This document shows positions 25,981 through 37,900 of a DNA stretch of 64,000 bases, piece after piece. Position 1 is the stretch's first letter, and each line of letters opens with the position of its first letter. Below the pieces are notes generated by a model that was not told the DNA's origin, ran no database searches, and saw only the letters and a program-made list of their open reading frames with translations. Source of the stretch: Chloranthus sessilifolius (Eukaryota; Streptophyta; Magnoliopsida; Chloranthales; Chloranthaceae); the NCBI GenBank assembly GCA_021018995.1, contig CM037590.1, positions 37,698,287-37,762,286 on the forward strand, in the 5' to 3' direction. The position numbers and the translations under genes were made by a program.

Positions 25981-28900
25981 TAAGAGTGTTTTGGTAAGTG
26001 AATACAAAGGGACTAATTGTCCCCCAGCCCAGCAAGATGCTCAAGCTGAGAAAACACATCATTATATCACAGGCAAGCCTGGTCAATATAAAATCTCTCT
26101 AGGAGATCAGCTTCTTTTACTAGGAGATCAGCTTCTTCATTTGGACTTCCTGAATATGTGAAAAAGTAATATGCGTGTTCATCAAAAGATCCCTAATCTC
26201 ATCCATGTATCCCAGAAGGCGCCACACAGTGACGCGCTTTTTTGATAACCAGGACATGATTCCCGTGAGCCACTTTCAACCATGGGAAAATCTCTAAATC
26301 TGAGAACCCGTTGGCACCTCATCTTTCTCAGTGTATCTCTCTGATTCTCTGTCAGAAAAATGTCTTTTTTTTTCTTGGTAAAAATTGCTATTAATTCACT
26401 TTTTTTTTTTGTTAGACTTTTTCACGTTTAAATTATAACCCCAAATTAATCAGAATTTTAAGGCTTAATAAATAAACAAATAATACAAACCCTACATTGT
26501 TATTACTCTACTGCCTTCTGACTTGTTTCAGATTTTCCCATATTTTTGCTTTAATTTTTCTTAATCACAAAATTTTCCCCTTGTTGAATGATTCCCAAAT
26601 TCTGAATTTGTATTAGTGTAGATATGTTAAACCTTGTGGAACACAAATAGAAATATAGAGTCTTTGTCGGAATGCACTTTGGGAGCTTCTTTATTATATG
26701 ATATGCCTGAAGGGAGCATTGATTCTCTTGTCCATTTCATTGAACTTCCATACTCGTCCACCTTTTGTCTGTTAGAGAGTTGTTTCCAGTGTTACCTTGG
26801 CACTTCTACTTTTGGAAGTTTTGCCGTGCCTACACTTGGCATCTGTGCCGACACTTGGACACTCCTCAAACAATACGAAACTTCTAGACATATATGAAAA
26901 ACCTCATATTACTATTAAAATGCTTATCATTTTGACAACGATAAAATGAACTTTATTTCAAAAGAAAAATGTGTAAAGTTTAGTAACTACTGAAACAAAG
27001 GTTTGGGTCGTTGAAAACGAATTTATACTATAATATATGCTTGTTTAGGTTCACGACATATATTATGAATCTTTTCATTACATATCTAAATTGGTTTCTA
27101 AGATATCTCTTCAATTTTTCTCTATATATGTTTTATTTATTTATTTTATTTTTCTTATGGTCGTGCCGCCATATTCGAATTTTTAGAGATTGGTGTGCCA
27201 AACATCTATTGACACCTTGACACTTGGCACCCGTGCCACGTGTCCAGGTAACACTGGTTGTTTCCCTTCTGAAAAGACTTAAGATACATGAATGTATGAA
27301 AAGGGTGCAAGAAAATGCTTACAAAAGTCGATGTTGGAGCTTGTGCATGTCATCCACATCATCACCACCATCATCATCACAACCTTATGCGATCTATTGG
27401 AGTTGGCTTTGCGAGCCCGCCAGCCCGGTTTCTCCACTCGTTTCTGATCAACGCTAAGTCTCATTTACTTTTCAGTTTTTCATGTCCCTTCTCATTACTT
27501 CCCTCCGGGTATTCATTGGCCTTCCTCTTCTCCTACTTCCTTGTGTTTGTAACGTTTCAACCTTCGTACAGGCTCTATTTCTCGCCTTCGATGGTCTCTA
27601 TGATAGGTAATAAATGAACAGGTCTTTAGTGGTTTGTCCTTTCCTAGTTCAATTCTAGTAGGTAGAACATCTCATACAACACTGACGTAAACAACCTGAC
27701 ACAATACATAGTGCAAGGTTATCTATAGCTTATGGATGGACAACCTGCTCTTGATTGCTACAGGAACTTGTTAGCTGTCTCTAGGTTGCGTGATACTGCA
27801 TCCTGTCCCGACTCTTTTTTCTCTGTTGTAGATTTGCTTCATTAGACCAGCTTCTTGGCGCACTCTTTTGCATCGTTTTCTAATTTTAATAATAAATATT
27901 AGTATCAATCAAAAGAAAAAAATGAAAAAAGAACAATTTCACAACGCGCTTACTTGCACCCAGTTTCTGTAGATATCATCATTTTTTAGCCAATAAACAA
28001 GGACATTTCATTTAAAAAAAATTGTTCTGTCACGCACAACATTTGTTGTGTAAATGAGACAACCTGATGGGGACATTAGATTCAAGCAGCCGCCCGTAAC
28101 ATATCAGAGGCAGAAGAAGAACGTCAAAGTAGTCAGCAAGAAGAATGCCCAAATTCGAAGGATTGAAAACATGCTTTAGCCAATCCATCGACCCCAACCT
28201 TCGATCGATCGATAATGGATGGAGGACACATATTCTAAGCACATTTATTTTCTCCGTCGATTGACCGATCCTGAATTTTCGATCGATCAATTATAGTCAG
28301 TGGCTTCAGGCAATTTAATTATTTCCCAGTCAATCGACCGACTCCTGAATCGATTGATCGACCGATCGCGCGAATTTTGAAGGGATTTTGTTATTTCGGT
28401 CAAAATTTCCATTTAGTGTTTTATTTGCTTTAGGACTTTTCTAATTTCGTATTAGGGTTTGGTTAGCATATTTAAAGGCTTGTGAAACAACATTATTATT
28501 AATGATTAATGAATGAAAATTGAGAGCTTGCTTTTGTGCAAAACCCTAGAAGACTTGTAAAGAGTTTTCACCCGAAATAGCGAATCTTTCAAAATCTGAG
28601 GAGTGAATTTTCATTTCTCGTGCGACTTGGTGCGAAGCCGAAGTATAACTTTGGCGTGAAGCCTTGGATCTTATCCTTCTATTTTATTTTTTTTCTCACT
28701 ATTGTCTGGCAATATCTCCCCTATTTGCTTTGATAAAATCCAAACCCCAAATTTGTATTAATTTATATCTTTGATCCTACCCTTTCATTTGCCTTAATCC
28801 TTCGAACCTTATTTATTCAATCCTAAAGGAGTTGAGAGACAACATCATAATTGTCGCTTGGTGCCCTAAACTAGATCGAAACTTGAGTCCTTCATTGGAT

Positions 28901-31900
28901 CCATTTTTTTAGATCGGGAATTAATGCATGCACATACTAAATGGAATTAATTTAATTATTTTAATTGAATTCATTGAATTATTTTGTGTTTGGGTGATTT
29001 CGAAAAGTTCCGTTATTTAATTTAATCTAAGATTATTCCCAAATTCACATTAATTAGAGTTTAGCGTTTGTCCCGCATCACAACCTTTATTTGTTTTTCT
29101 TTTGTTTTATATTAAATTTCCTATACAGATTATACAGCTTTAATTTGTTTCAATTTATATGGGTAAGTTTTCAATGTCTTATTCATATATGAAATTATAT
29201 ATTTACAGTAATATTTCTTTCAACATGATGATATATTTATAGGGCGTGTTAGCATGTCTGCTTTTTGAGTCTGCATGTTTGATACCTCGTGTTTGTACCA
29301 AGCAGAAACTATTGCCCATGTGTCAATTATATCATTCAAGATTAAGAAGATATGTTTGAAGATATTGACACATTCTAAGTGTGGTAGATGATTTATATTT
29401 TGTTCTCCCTTAACCATTGTTAGGTTATGATTCAAGTTTTGTCAATTTTTGCTATGTGGCTACTTGCATTTCTATCTTAACTTGTATTGGTATGGATATG
29501 GGATGATTATTTTATTTACATCATTCATTATTTTGGCATGATTTCACAAATTTGGATTGTTGATTGGTTAAGGTTTAAACAGTATTTCATGTTTCAGTTT
29601 CTGGAGCTTGAATCTCTTTCGTGGAAGCTGGCACTAATTAGAAAGAAATCATTGTTATTTTTAGTTATATATATATTTCCACTAATGTGGTGGGCGTTCC
29701 CCCCATTGGCAGCTATTCATGTTTTATACTTTGTAACTTCTGCCTAGTTATTTTTTTTGTTTTTACCCCCTTAACAGATAACAGGTCTTCTGCCTGCATT
29801 TTGTATTCTACCCATGGGTCAAAATATCGCATGATACCGATACGTATCATCCGATACATGTCGGTTTTGGACCTCACTGATACGGTACATTCAAGGTACC
29901 TTATCGGTGCCTCCCATACAAAAACCTAAAATTCCAGATGATACATTGGAATGTATCGTCCGGAACCAATACGTATCATCCGATACTATCGGTTTTGGGG
30001 CTGGACGATACGTATCGGTTTTCCAAATTTTTAACCCATGATTCTATCCTTCCATAATTCCATCTCCCATTTCCTTGTTCCTTGAAGTATGAAGATCCAG
30101 TAAAATGTGATTGCCATATGCTATATTGCAGGTACCACGAAGCTGATATGAGAACAGGAAAGGCAACCTATTGGCAACTTACAAGTCTTCAAGCATTTTG
30201 GCCTGGTCTTCAGGCAAGTTTATGTAAGCCTGAACTTTTTCCTGAATGATAACTGGAAAATAATATGCACGATATTGATATTTTAATTATAAAAAACAGA
30301 CTCTTGTTGGAGATGTTGCAGCTGCCAATTTATCTCATCGTGAATTTTTCAACGTATGGGAGAAGTTCGGGGTGTTACCAGAAAGGTATTTATGGTTGTA
30401 TAGTCTCTTGATTCTTGAAAGTAAAATGCTAGATTCTTGATTCTGGATTCTGGATTTTGATCATGAGTTTTTTTGTAGTTCTTGGTTTGGAACTTTCTTT
30501 TACCTATAAAGATGGAAACTTTCAAGTGGCTCGGGACAACAATGAAGGTGGTTCTTAGGACCAGGCAGCCTTCTTCCATATATATCTAACAAACTCTGAA
30601 TGATATCACATGATTCATTTATACAAGAGTGCTGTTTATCAGTTTTCATGGTTTTCTGATTTTAACACCTCCAGTGGGGGAAACAACAAACATTTGTTAA
30701 CACTTATTTTCAGTCGTAGCAATGAATGTATTTTTTTTTATCACTAAAGTAAATTATATTGGAAAGCACGAAGGCACTGAAAGACCAATACAATGACACG
30801 ACCAAAAAAACAAAGGGGACAAAGTCCAAGTGGACAATTGACATTTTGACGGGGGACATCAAGATCGAGAGCATTGGAGTTGGACCACATCAGTTTTACC
30901 GGCGTCGGAAGAAGCGTAGAGAAAGCCCGAGTACCACAGCTTCAAGGGAGAAAAGGACGCTAAAATTGTAAACAAGTGACGACGTCCTTAGCACGTTGTG
31001 AACCGTACCACAGCGCGCTGTGTCACAGCACGCTGTGAATAGTGTCAATAGTGCGCCGTGGACGACTCCGCCCAGTGACAGGATTTTTATTTTATTCGGG
31101 AAATTATCTTTTTAGTTTTTTATTTCTTTTAGGACTCTTTTTTATTTCGAATTAATTATTTGTGGCCCATATATGGAGGCTTGTAAAGAAAATTTAATAG
31201 ACTATTGAATATTTTGAATGCTTTATGCTTAAATATTCTTCTTCCCGAGATGGGTTTGGTGTGAGACTAAGGGAGTGATTCCCATCTTTTCTCTTTGATC
31301 TTTTATTATCTTTGCTATATATTTTCTTTGTGTTTCTCTTAAAATCCATTACCCATATTGAATCCCTAACCCAAAACCTATTTCCATCAAAACTCTAGTT
31401 TTCATTCTAGCCATCAAACCTACCCAGTCCTACAACCCTAGTTCGAACCTGTGAATCTACATCGGATCGAAGACGAATGCCAAAGCCTAAAAAAGCTAGA
31501 GTCCTATCTCTAGGCCCGATCACACCTCAAATCTAACGGGACTTGCCCATCGGATTTGATACCCTATTCGGATCTTGCGTAATTTACCTACCAAAATTCT
31601 ACGAACCCGAAGGTATCATGTTAGTTTTGAGATTAATCTTGAATTAATTTTATTTAATTTCGGCAAATCGCATAAAAATCATATTCACGCATTTTAGGGT
31701 CCCCGTTCCGCGTCAGTTTTGGAATCAGAGACCTAGGTTTTCTAGGTTAGGGCATATTGTGTGTCATTTTAATTTTCATTGCATTTTATCTCATTTGTGT
31801 TCAAAAGTATGCATGCCTACTATTTGACAAAAGTCCTCATCCATTGTGGTTCATGTTTGCTTGACATTTATCACTTGTGTTAGTAAGCCGTGTTCACCAT

Positions 31901-34900
31901 AAGCATGAGCAAGATTGTCAATGCCCTTAGGGACATCAAGGCCCAAATGTGTGCAATTAATAATAAGAGCCGCTACACACCAAATTTTTGGTAAAGTCCC
32001 AAAAGTCGTGATGAGACTAGAGTCCAGGGATACCCCTATCATTGTGAACCCGAGTATGACCCCGCCGAGAAGTTTCTAAAATCTATTCGGGATGCAGTCG
32101 CAAATTTTGAAGGTACGACGAACCCTAAAACCTTCGTGGAGTGGTTGTCTAGTGTGAAAGAATATTTTGATTGGTATGGCGCATCGAATGAGTACAAAGT
32201 TAGGTTAGTGAAAACAAAGTTGGAGGGTAGTGCCAAAACCTATTGGACTAATGTTGAGCTTCTACGCGAGTTAACTAATCGTAAGCCCATCACATGATGG
32301 GAAGATATGAGGCAACGACTTATCGAGAATTATGCCTCTCGCACGCACCGTTACCTTCTACGGTTTTTGAAAATCAAGACAGATAGGTGTCCTGATTGCC
32401 TTAAGTGTCAAGGGTTCGGGCACTTTGCTTACTAGTGCTCCATTAAACTTCCCACTCCGAATTTATTGACTGAAAGTGAAAGTTCTAAGGAGGCGAAAAA
32501 TATGAAAGTAGAAGAGGAAGTGTATGACCCTAGAACCGTGATGAGTGAAGAGGAGATGGAAGAAGTTGAAAAAAGTCTAGTTTGTGTTAAAGAGGCTTCT
32601 ATCCCCCTTGTGAGAAGTGATGTGGAGTCACCCACACACGATTCGACCGAGTCACCTACGCACGATTTGATAGTTTCTGTAGAGTCATTTGTGCACAAGT
32701 CCATGGTTTTGGTTGACATGAGTACGCACGAGTTACTCGAGCCGAGTGCACCTGAGCCATTCGTGTCACTTGATTCAATCGCACATGAGTCGGTTACATG
32801 TGAGTCGTTTGCCTTGCATGCACATGAGAGTATCGAGTCCTTAGACACGCATGCACATCATAATCTCGAGTTGCATACCGCTATACATTTCGAGTCTTAC
32901 TGTGAGTTAACTTTCGAGTCCCATTCTGCATTGCATGCCGAAATTAAACAGAAGATTAATTCAAGCAAAAATCACTACAAATTATCTGCCGATACTTCGA
33001 CTACCGAGAGTACATGGGTCAGTCATGAAAGAGTTTGCCATTTGAGTTCTCGTAATCCCGACCGATATCGCGATCACACTTCATCGGGGATGAATTCCTT
33101 CGAGTCCAGGAGAGTTGATGAGCAGTTTCAAAATATTTAGTAGAGTGGGTTGGCGAGCCGGGTTATCAGGTTCATCAAGGAGAGGCTTATCGTGTGCGTC
33201 CCGCTACAATCAACCGAGATGAGGATCATACGTCACTAGGAGCCGAGATTGTTTGGGCTAGTTGCAAAGACTTCCACTGATCAGGCTCCGATACACTTGA
33301 TCAGTACAACATGTGTGTTTCATCAGTGATGAAACATTTTGAGTCGGGGAGAATGACAGGGGACATCAAGATCGAGAGCATTGGAGTTGGACCACATCAG
33401 TTTTACTTGCGTCGGAAGAAGCGTAGAGAAAGCCCGAGTACCACAGCTTCAAGGGAGAAAAGAACGCTAACATTGTAGACAAGTGACGATGTCCACGACG
33501 TGAACCGTACCAACAAGACTGCGTGCCATAACACTGTGAAAGTGTCATAGCGCATCGTGACGACTACGCGATGATGTGAGATTTTTATTTTATTTGGAAA
33601 ATTGCCTTTTTAGTTTTTTATATCTTCTAGGACTTTTTTTTTCAAATTAATTATTGGTGGCCTATATATAGAAGCTTGTAAAGATAATTTAATAGATTAT
33701 TGAATATTTTGAATGTTTTATGCTTAAATATTCTTCTTCCCGAGATGGGTTTGGTGTGAGACCAAGGGAGTGATTCCCATCTATTCTCTTTGATCTTTTA
33801 TTATCTTTGCTATATATTTTCTTTGTCTTTCTCTTAAAATTCATTACACATTGAATCCCTAATCTAAAACCCAAAACCTAGTTTTTATCCGAGCCATCAA
33901 ACCTACCTAATCCTACAACCCTAGTTCAAACCCGTGAATCTACATCGGATCCAAGACGAACGCCCAAGCTTGGAAAAGCTAGAGTCCTCTCTCTAGGCCC
34001 GATCCCAACTCAAATCTAACGGGACTTGCGCATCGGATTGGACACCCTATTCGGATCTCTCGTGCCTACTAGAATTCTACGAACCTGAAGGTATCGTGAC
34101 AGTTTTGAGATTAATCTTGAATTAATTTTATTTAATTTCGGCAAATCGCATAAAAATTATATTCACGCATTTTAGGGTTCCTGTCCCGCGTCACATTTAG
34201 CCCGGGTCCCATAAATAGGACTCCTCTCTAGGAACATTCCCTCCTCTCACCACCCAAAACTATATCAGGTCTCTGACCGACCTCATGATCATCCCGATCT
34301 GGCGCCTTCTGTGCTAAAAAATTCGCAAATTTCTCTCGCACCAAATACTCCACAGCACTGCGAAATGGGCAGCCATCTTAAATATTCCCCAAGTTGCCCC
34401 TCCACTTTAATGGCCTCCCATATCAGAAAATGGTTGTAAGGCGTAGCAGGCGTAACCCAGCTCATACGAAAGGAGCTGATGACAGTGCTCCAAATCTCAT
34501 GCGCTACCTTGCAATGGAGTAGATGTGAAGCTGTCTTCTCCCCTTCGTTATACAGCACACAACAATTCAAGACCTCCTTTCCCCTTTGAATAAGCTAATC
34601 GATCGTTAGGATTTTTCCTTTGAATAGGGTCCACGCAAAGAATTTGATTTTTGTAGGAATGACTTCCTTCCATAATCTTGTCCCTTGGAATCTGACCAAT
34701 GGACGGTGCGTAAGCATCCTATAGTAGGACTTGACACTGAAGATACCATCTCTACACGAGGTCCATATCAGCCAGTCCTGACCATGGGGGTTCCTTTGTG
34801 CTTCATATAGTCCCTGCATCAAATTAGAGAATGATGTCACCTCTTCCCTCAGAAGTCTTCTAGTCACAACATTCCATAGTCTACCACCATCAGTTTTCGA

Positions 34901-37900
34901 AACAAAATCCACAATCCTCCCAAAAGGGTTTACAGATATGGCATAGATATCTGGGAATGAGGATTTGAGAGGGCTCACATCCAACCAAGCATCCTCCCAG
35001 AATCGGATGCAGGTACCACAACCCCAATTGAATCGCAGCCCTCTGGCAAAGAGACCCTACATGCTGCAAACGCTTTTCCACCAAGGGGATGCTCCTCTGT
35101 GAACCGTGACACTGATGCCCCAATTACCCATTAAGTGTCCGTACTTCTCAAGCAGCACCACTCACCAAAGATTGTCCCTTTCCTCCACCCTCCCCACTCT
35201 TCAGAACCACTTTCTTAGTAGAGCGATATTGGTCCACCTCAAGCTGCGGATGCCCAGTCCCCCCACAACCAATAGAGAGCTGACACGTGTCCCAGTTAAT
35301 TAGGTGATATCTCTTATCTAGACCCGATCCCTCCCACAGGAAATTCCGCTGAATTTGCTCAAGACGAATGAGAACCCCCATCGGGCATTTGAACATAGAC
35401 ATGTAGAAGATGGGCAGCGACGATAGGACCACTTTGACCAGAACAAGCTGGCCACCACTACTAAGCAACTTCCCTTTCCATGACGACAATCGTTGCTCGA
35501 ACCTTTCTACAGCTAGTTCCCAATCCCTAGCTGTAGGTTGTCTGAGCCCGAGGGGAAGACTCATGTTCTTAATTGGGAACTTCTCAATCGCGCAGTCTAC
35601 AGTCTGTGCCAGCTCAACCATCAACCACTCATCAGTCCCAATACCCGTGATTGCCGACTTGGAGAAATTGATACATTGCCCCGATACAGCCTCATAAACT
35701 GATAGTACATCAACCAAGGACCTGAACTCTTGAACATCAGCCTTCCCGAAAATAATGGTGTCATTCGCAAATTGGAGATGCGAAATGAATCTCCCTTGCG
35801 TGCCCACATTAATCCCAATTATGAGGTTCCTCTGCCTGGCTCGCAAAATAAGCCTCGATAACGTTTCGCCTACCATATTGAATAGGAAGGGAGATAATGG
35901 ATCCCTTGCCTGAGACCTCTGGAACTCTTAAAATAACCCGCCGGGGTACCATTCAAGACCGAGAACCAAGCCGAGGAGTAACACCCCCTGATCCATCTCC
36001 TCCAGGTAGTACCAAACCCCAATCGGTCGAGCATGTAATCTAAACAATCCCAATTGATCCGATCGTATGCTTATTCCATATCTATTTTCCATATGGCCGC
36101 CAGTCGTCGATCATGATATGCCGAGTGTATGGTCTCTTGAGCCACCGTAACCAAATCTACCAGCTGTCTACCCCTCACAAAAGCTCCCTGATTTTCCGAA
36201 ATTATCAAACTCATTACTGGTTTAAGTCTATTGGCTAAGACCTTGGCGATAATCTTATAGAGACAATTGGTAAAGCAAATCGGCCTGAAATCGGCAATGT
36301 CATCAGCCCCAACCCCCTCTTTGGAATGAGGGTGATGAAAGTAGAGTTTAGGCTCCTCCCAATGAAGCTAGAAGCGTGGAACTCTCGCATAGCTTCCATC
36401 AGGTCCGCCTTGATGATTGCCCAAAAAAATATGAAGAATTCCATTGTGAAGTCGTCTGGTCCCGGCGTTTTATTTTTGGCCCCAAACCTGATTACTCTCC
36501 ACACCTCTTCTTCATTGATCTGTTGTTCCATACTCAGCCGATCCTCCTCAGTGATAGACTGAAAAGATAGCCCATCCAATTGGGACCGAGGCAGACCATC
36601 ATCCTTGTACATCTTCATATAGAACGTCATTATGTTCTCCCTAATCCGATCCTCCTCGTAGTAATTCACCCAACCCACAGTAATGTTACCCAAGTAGTTC
36701 CCTTTGCTCTGCACGTTGGCGACAACATGGAAGTACTTGGTATTGGCATCACCCTCCTGGAGCCATCTAACCTTGAATTTTTGCTTCCAGCTTACCTCCT
36801 CGGCCCTGCAGACACTATTAAACTCGATTTTTTTTTATGTATCTTTCCTCGCGCTCATCCGCGGTGAGGTTTCGTAGTTCCTCCACATCGTCCAGCTCCT
36901 ACAACCGCACTAACAGAGCTTCCTTCTTGACCTGTACCAAGTCGTACACCTCTTTATTCCATAGTTTACTTTTCTCTTTAACCCGCTATGGTTTGGAGAT
37001 GAATATGAAGGTCGCCGTCCCCATGGCAGTTGGTTCGCTCCACCAAATTGGTACCAACGCCTGATACACCTCATCCATCAGCCACATGTTTTCGAATCGG
37101 AACGGAATCGTCCCTTTCCCACTCGACTCGCAAATCAGCAACACCGGTCGATGATCAGACACCACCCTGGCTAAGCATTCTGATCTTGCTCCCGGAAATA
37201 TGTCTAGCCAATCTAGGTTGCACAAGAATTTGTCCAGCTTACTCAACGAAGGATTCTCTTGCAAATTCGATCATGTGAAGCGCGCTCCAGTTAGAGGTAC
37301 ATCCATCAACTCCCAATTCGATATGGAGTTGAAATCCCGCATTACCTCAATATCCGGCGGTCCACCTTGTTTCTCGAAGCCCCATCTAATCGCATTAAAA
37401 TCCCCTCCCAGGCAAAAGGGGAGATCCCATCTGGCTGCGAGGGCAGCTAGCTCCATCCAAAAATCAGGTCGGTCTCTGTCAATAGTTAGCCCGTAGATAC
37501 CTGCAAACATCCACGCTTTCCTTGAGTCCTTGTTTCGAAGCACCACCAAAGCAGAATATATCCCTACTTCCTCATCCATTTTGTCAAATAACCGAGTGTC
37601 TCATGCCACCAGAGTGCCACCCGAAGCGCCATCAGAATCAACTCCCATCCAGTCCCAATGATTTCTCCCAATCACCGACATCACTTTCCGCCTGTCACAG
37701 CTGCCCCACTTGGTTTCCTGCAACGTAATAATGGCCGGTTTGAGCGTATCTATCACCCGTTTAACCCCTGCCCGTTTGCCCCCACCACAAATACCTCTCA
37801 CGTTCCAAGATAGCATCTTCATAAGCAGCTAGCAGAAGTCCCGCCCATACCAGAGGATGTGGGGGTGCCCCCTCCTCCTGCCCCCTTCCCATCCGACATC

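Larger units (their letters stand above)
30847..34193 (+). mobile_element. Non-autonomous Ty3/gypsy-like LTR element 2 (intron 11, inside LINE B)
   Basis: LTRs of 869 bp (30847-31715) and 840 bp (33354-34193), a PBS-like TGGAATCAGAG (31720), and an exact 5-bp target duplication CATTT (30842-30846, 34194-34198). The internal 1.64 kb encodes the same gag-like protein as element 1 but lacks even the integrase remnant. It is the same family and orientation as element 1 and was likewise inserted into an L1. Confidence 0.92.

Noticed and set aside
25689-26086. Open frames encoding long Ile-Tyr runs
   Set aside because: They are translations of the (TA)n microsatellite.
27315-27617. A His-rich 100-codon frame
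   Set aside because: The His run comes from a CATCATCAC interspersed repeat; the rest has no family similarity.
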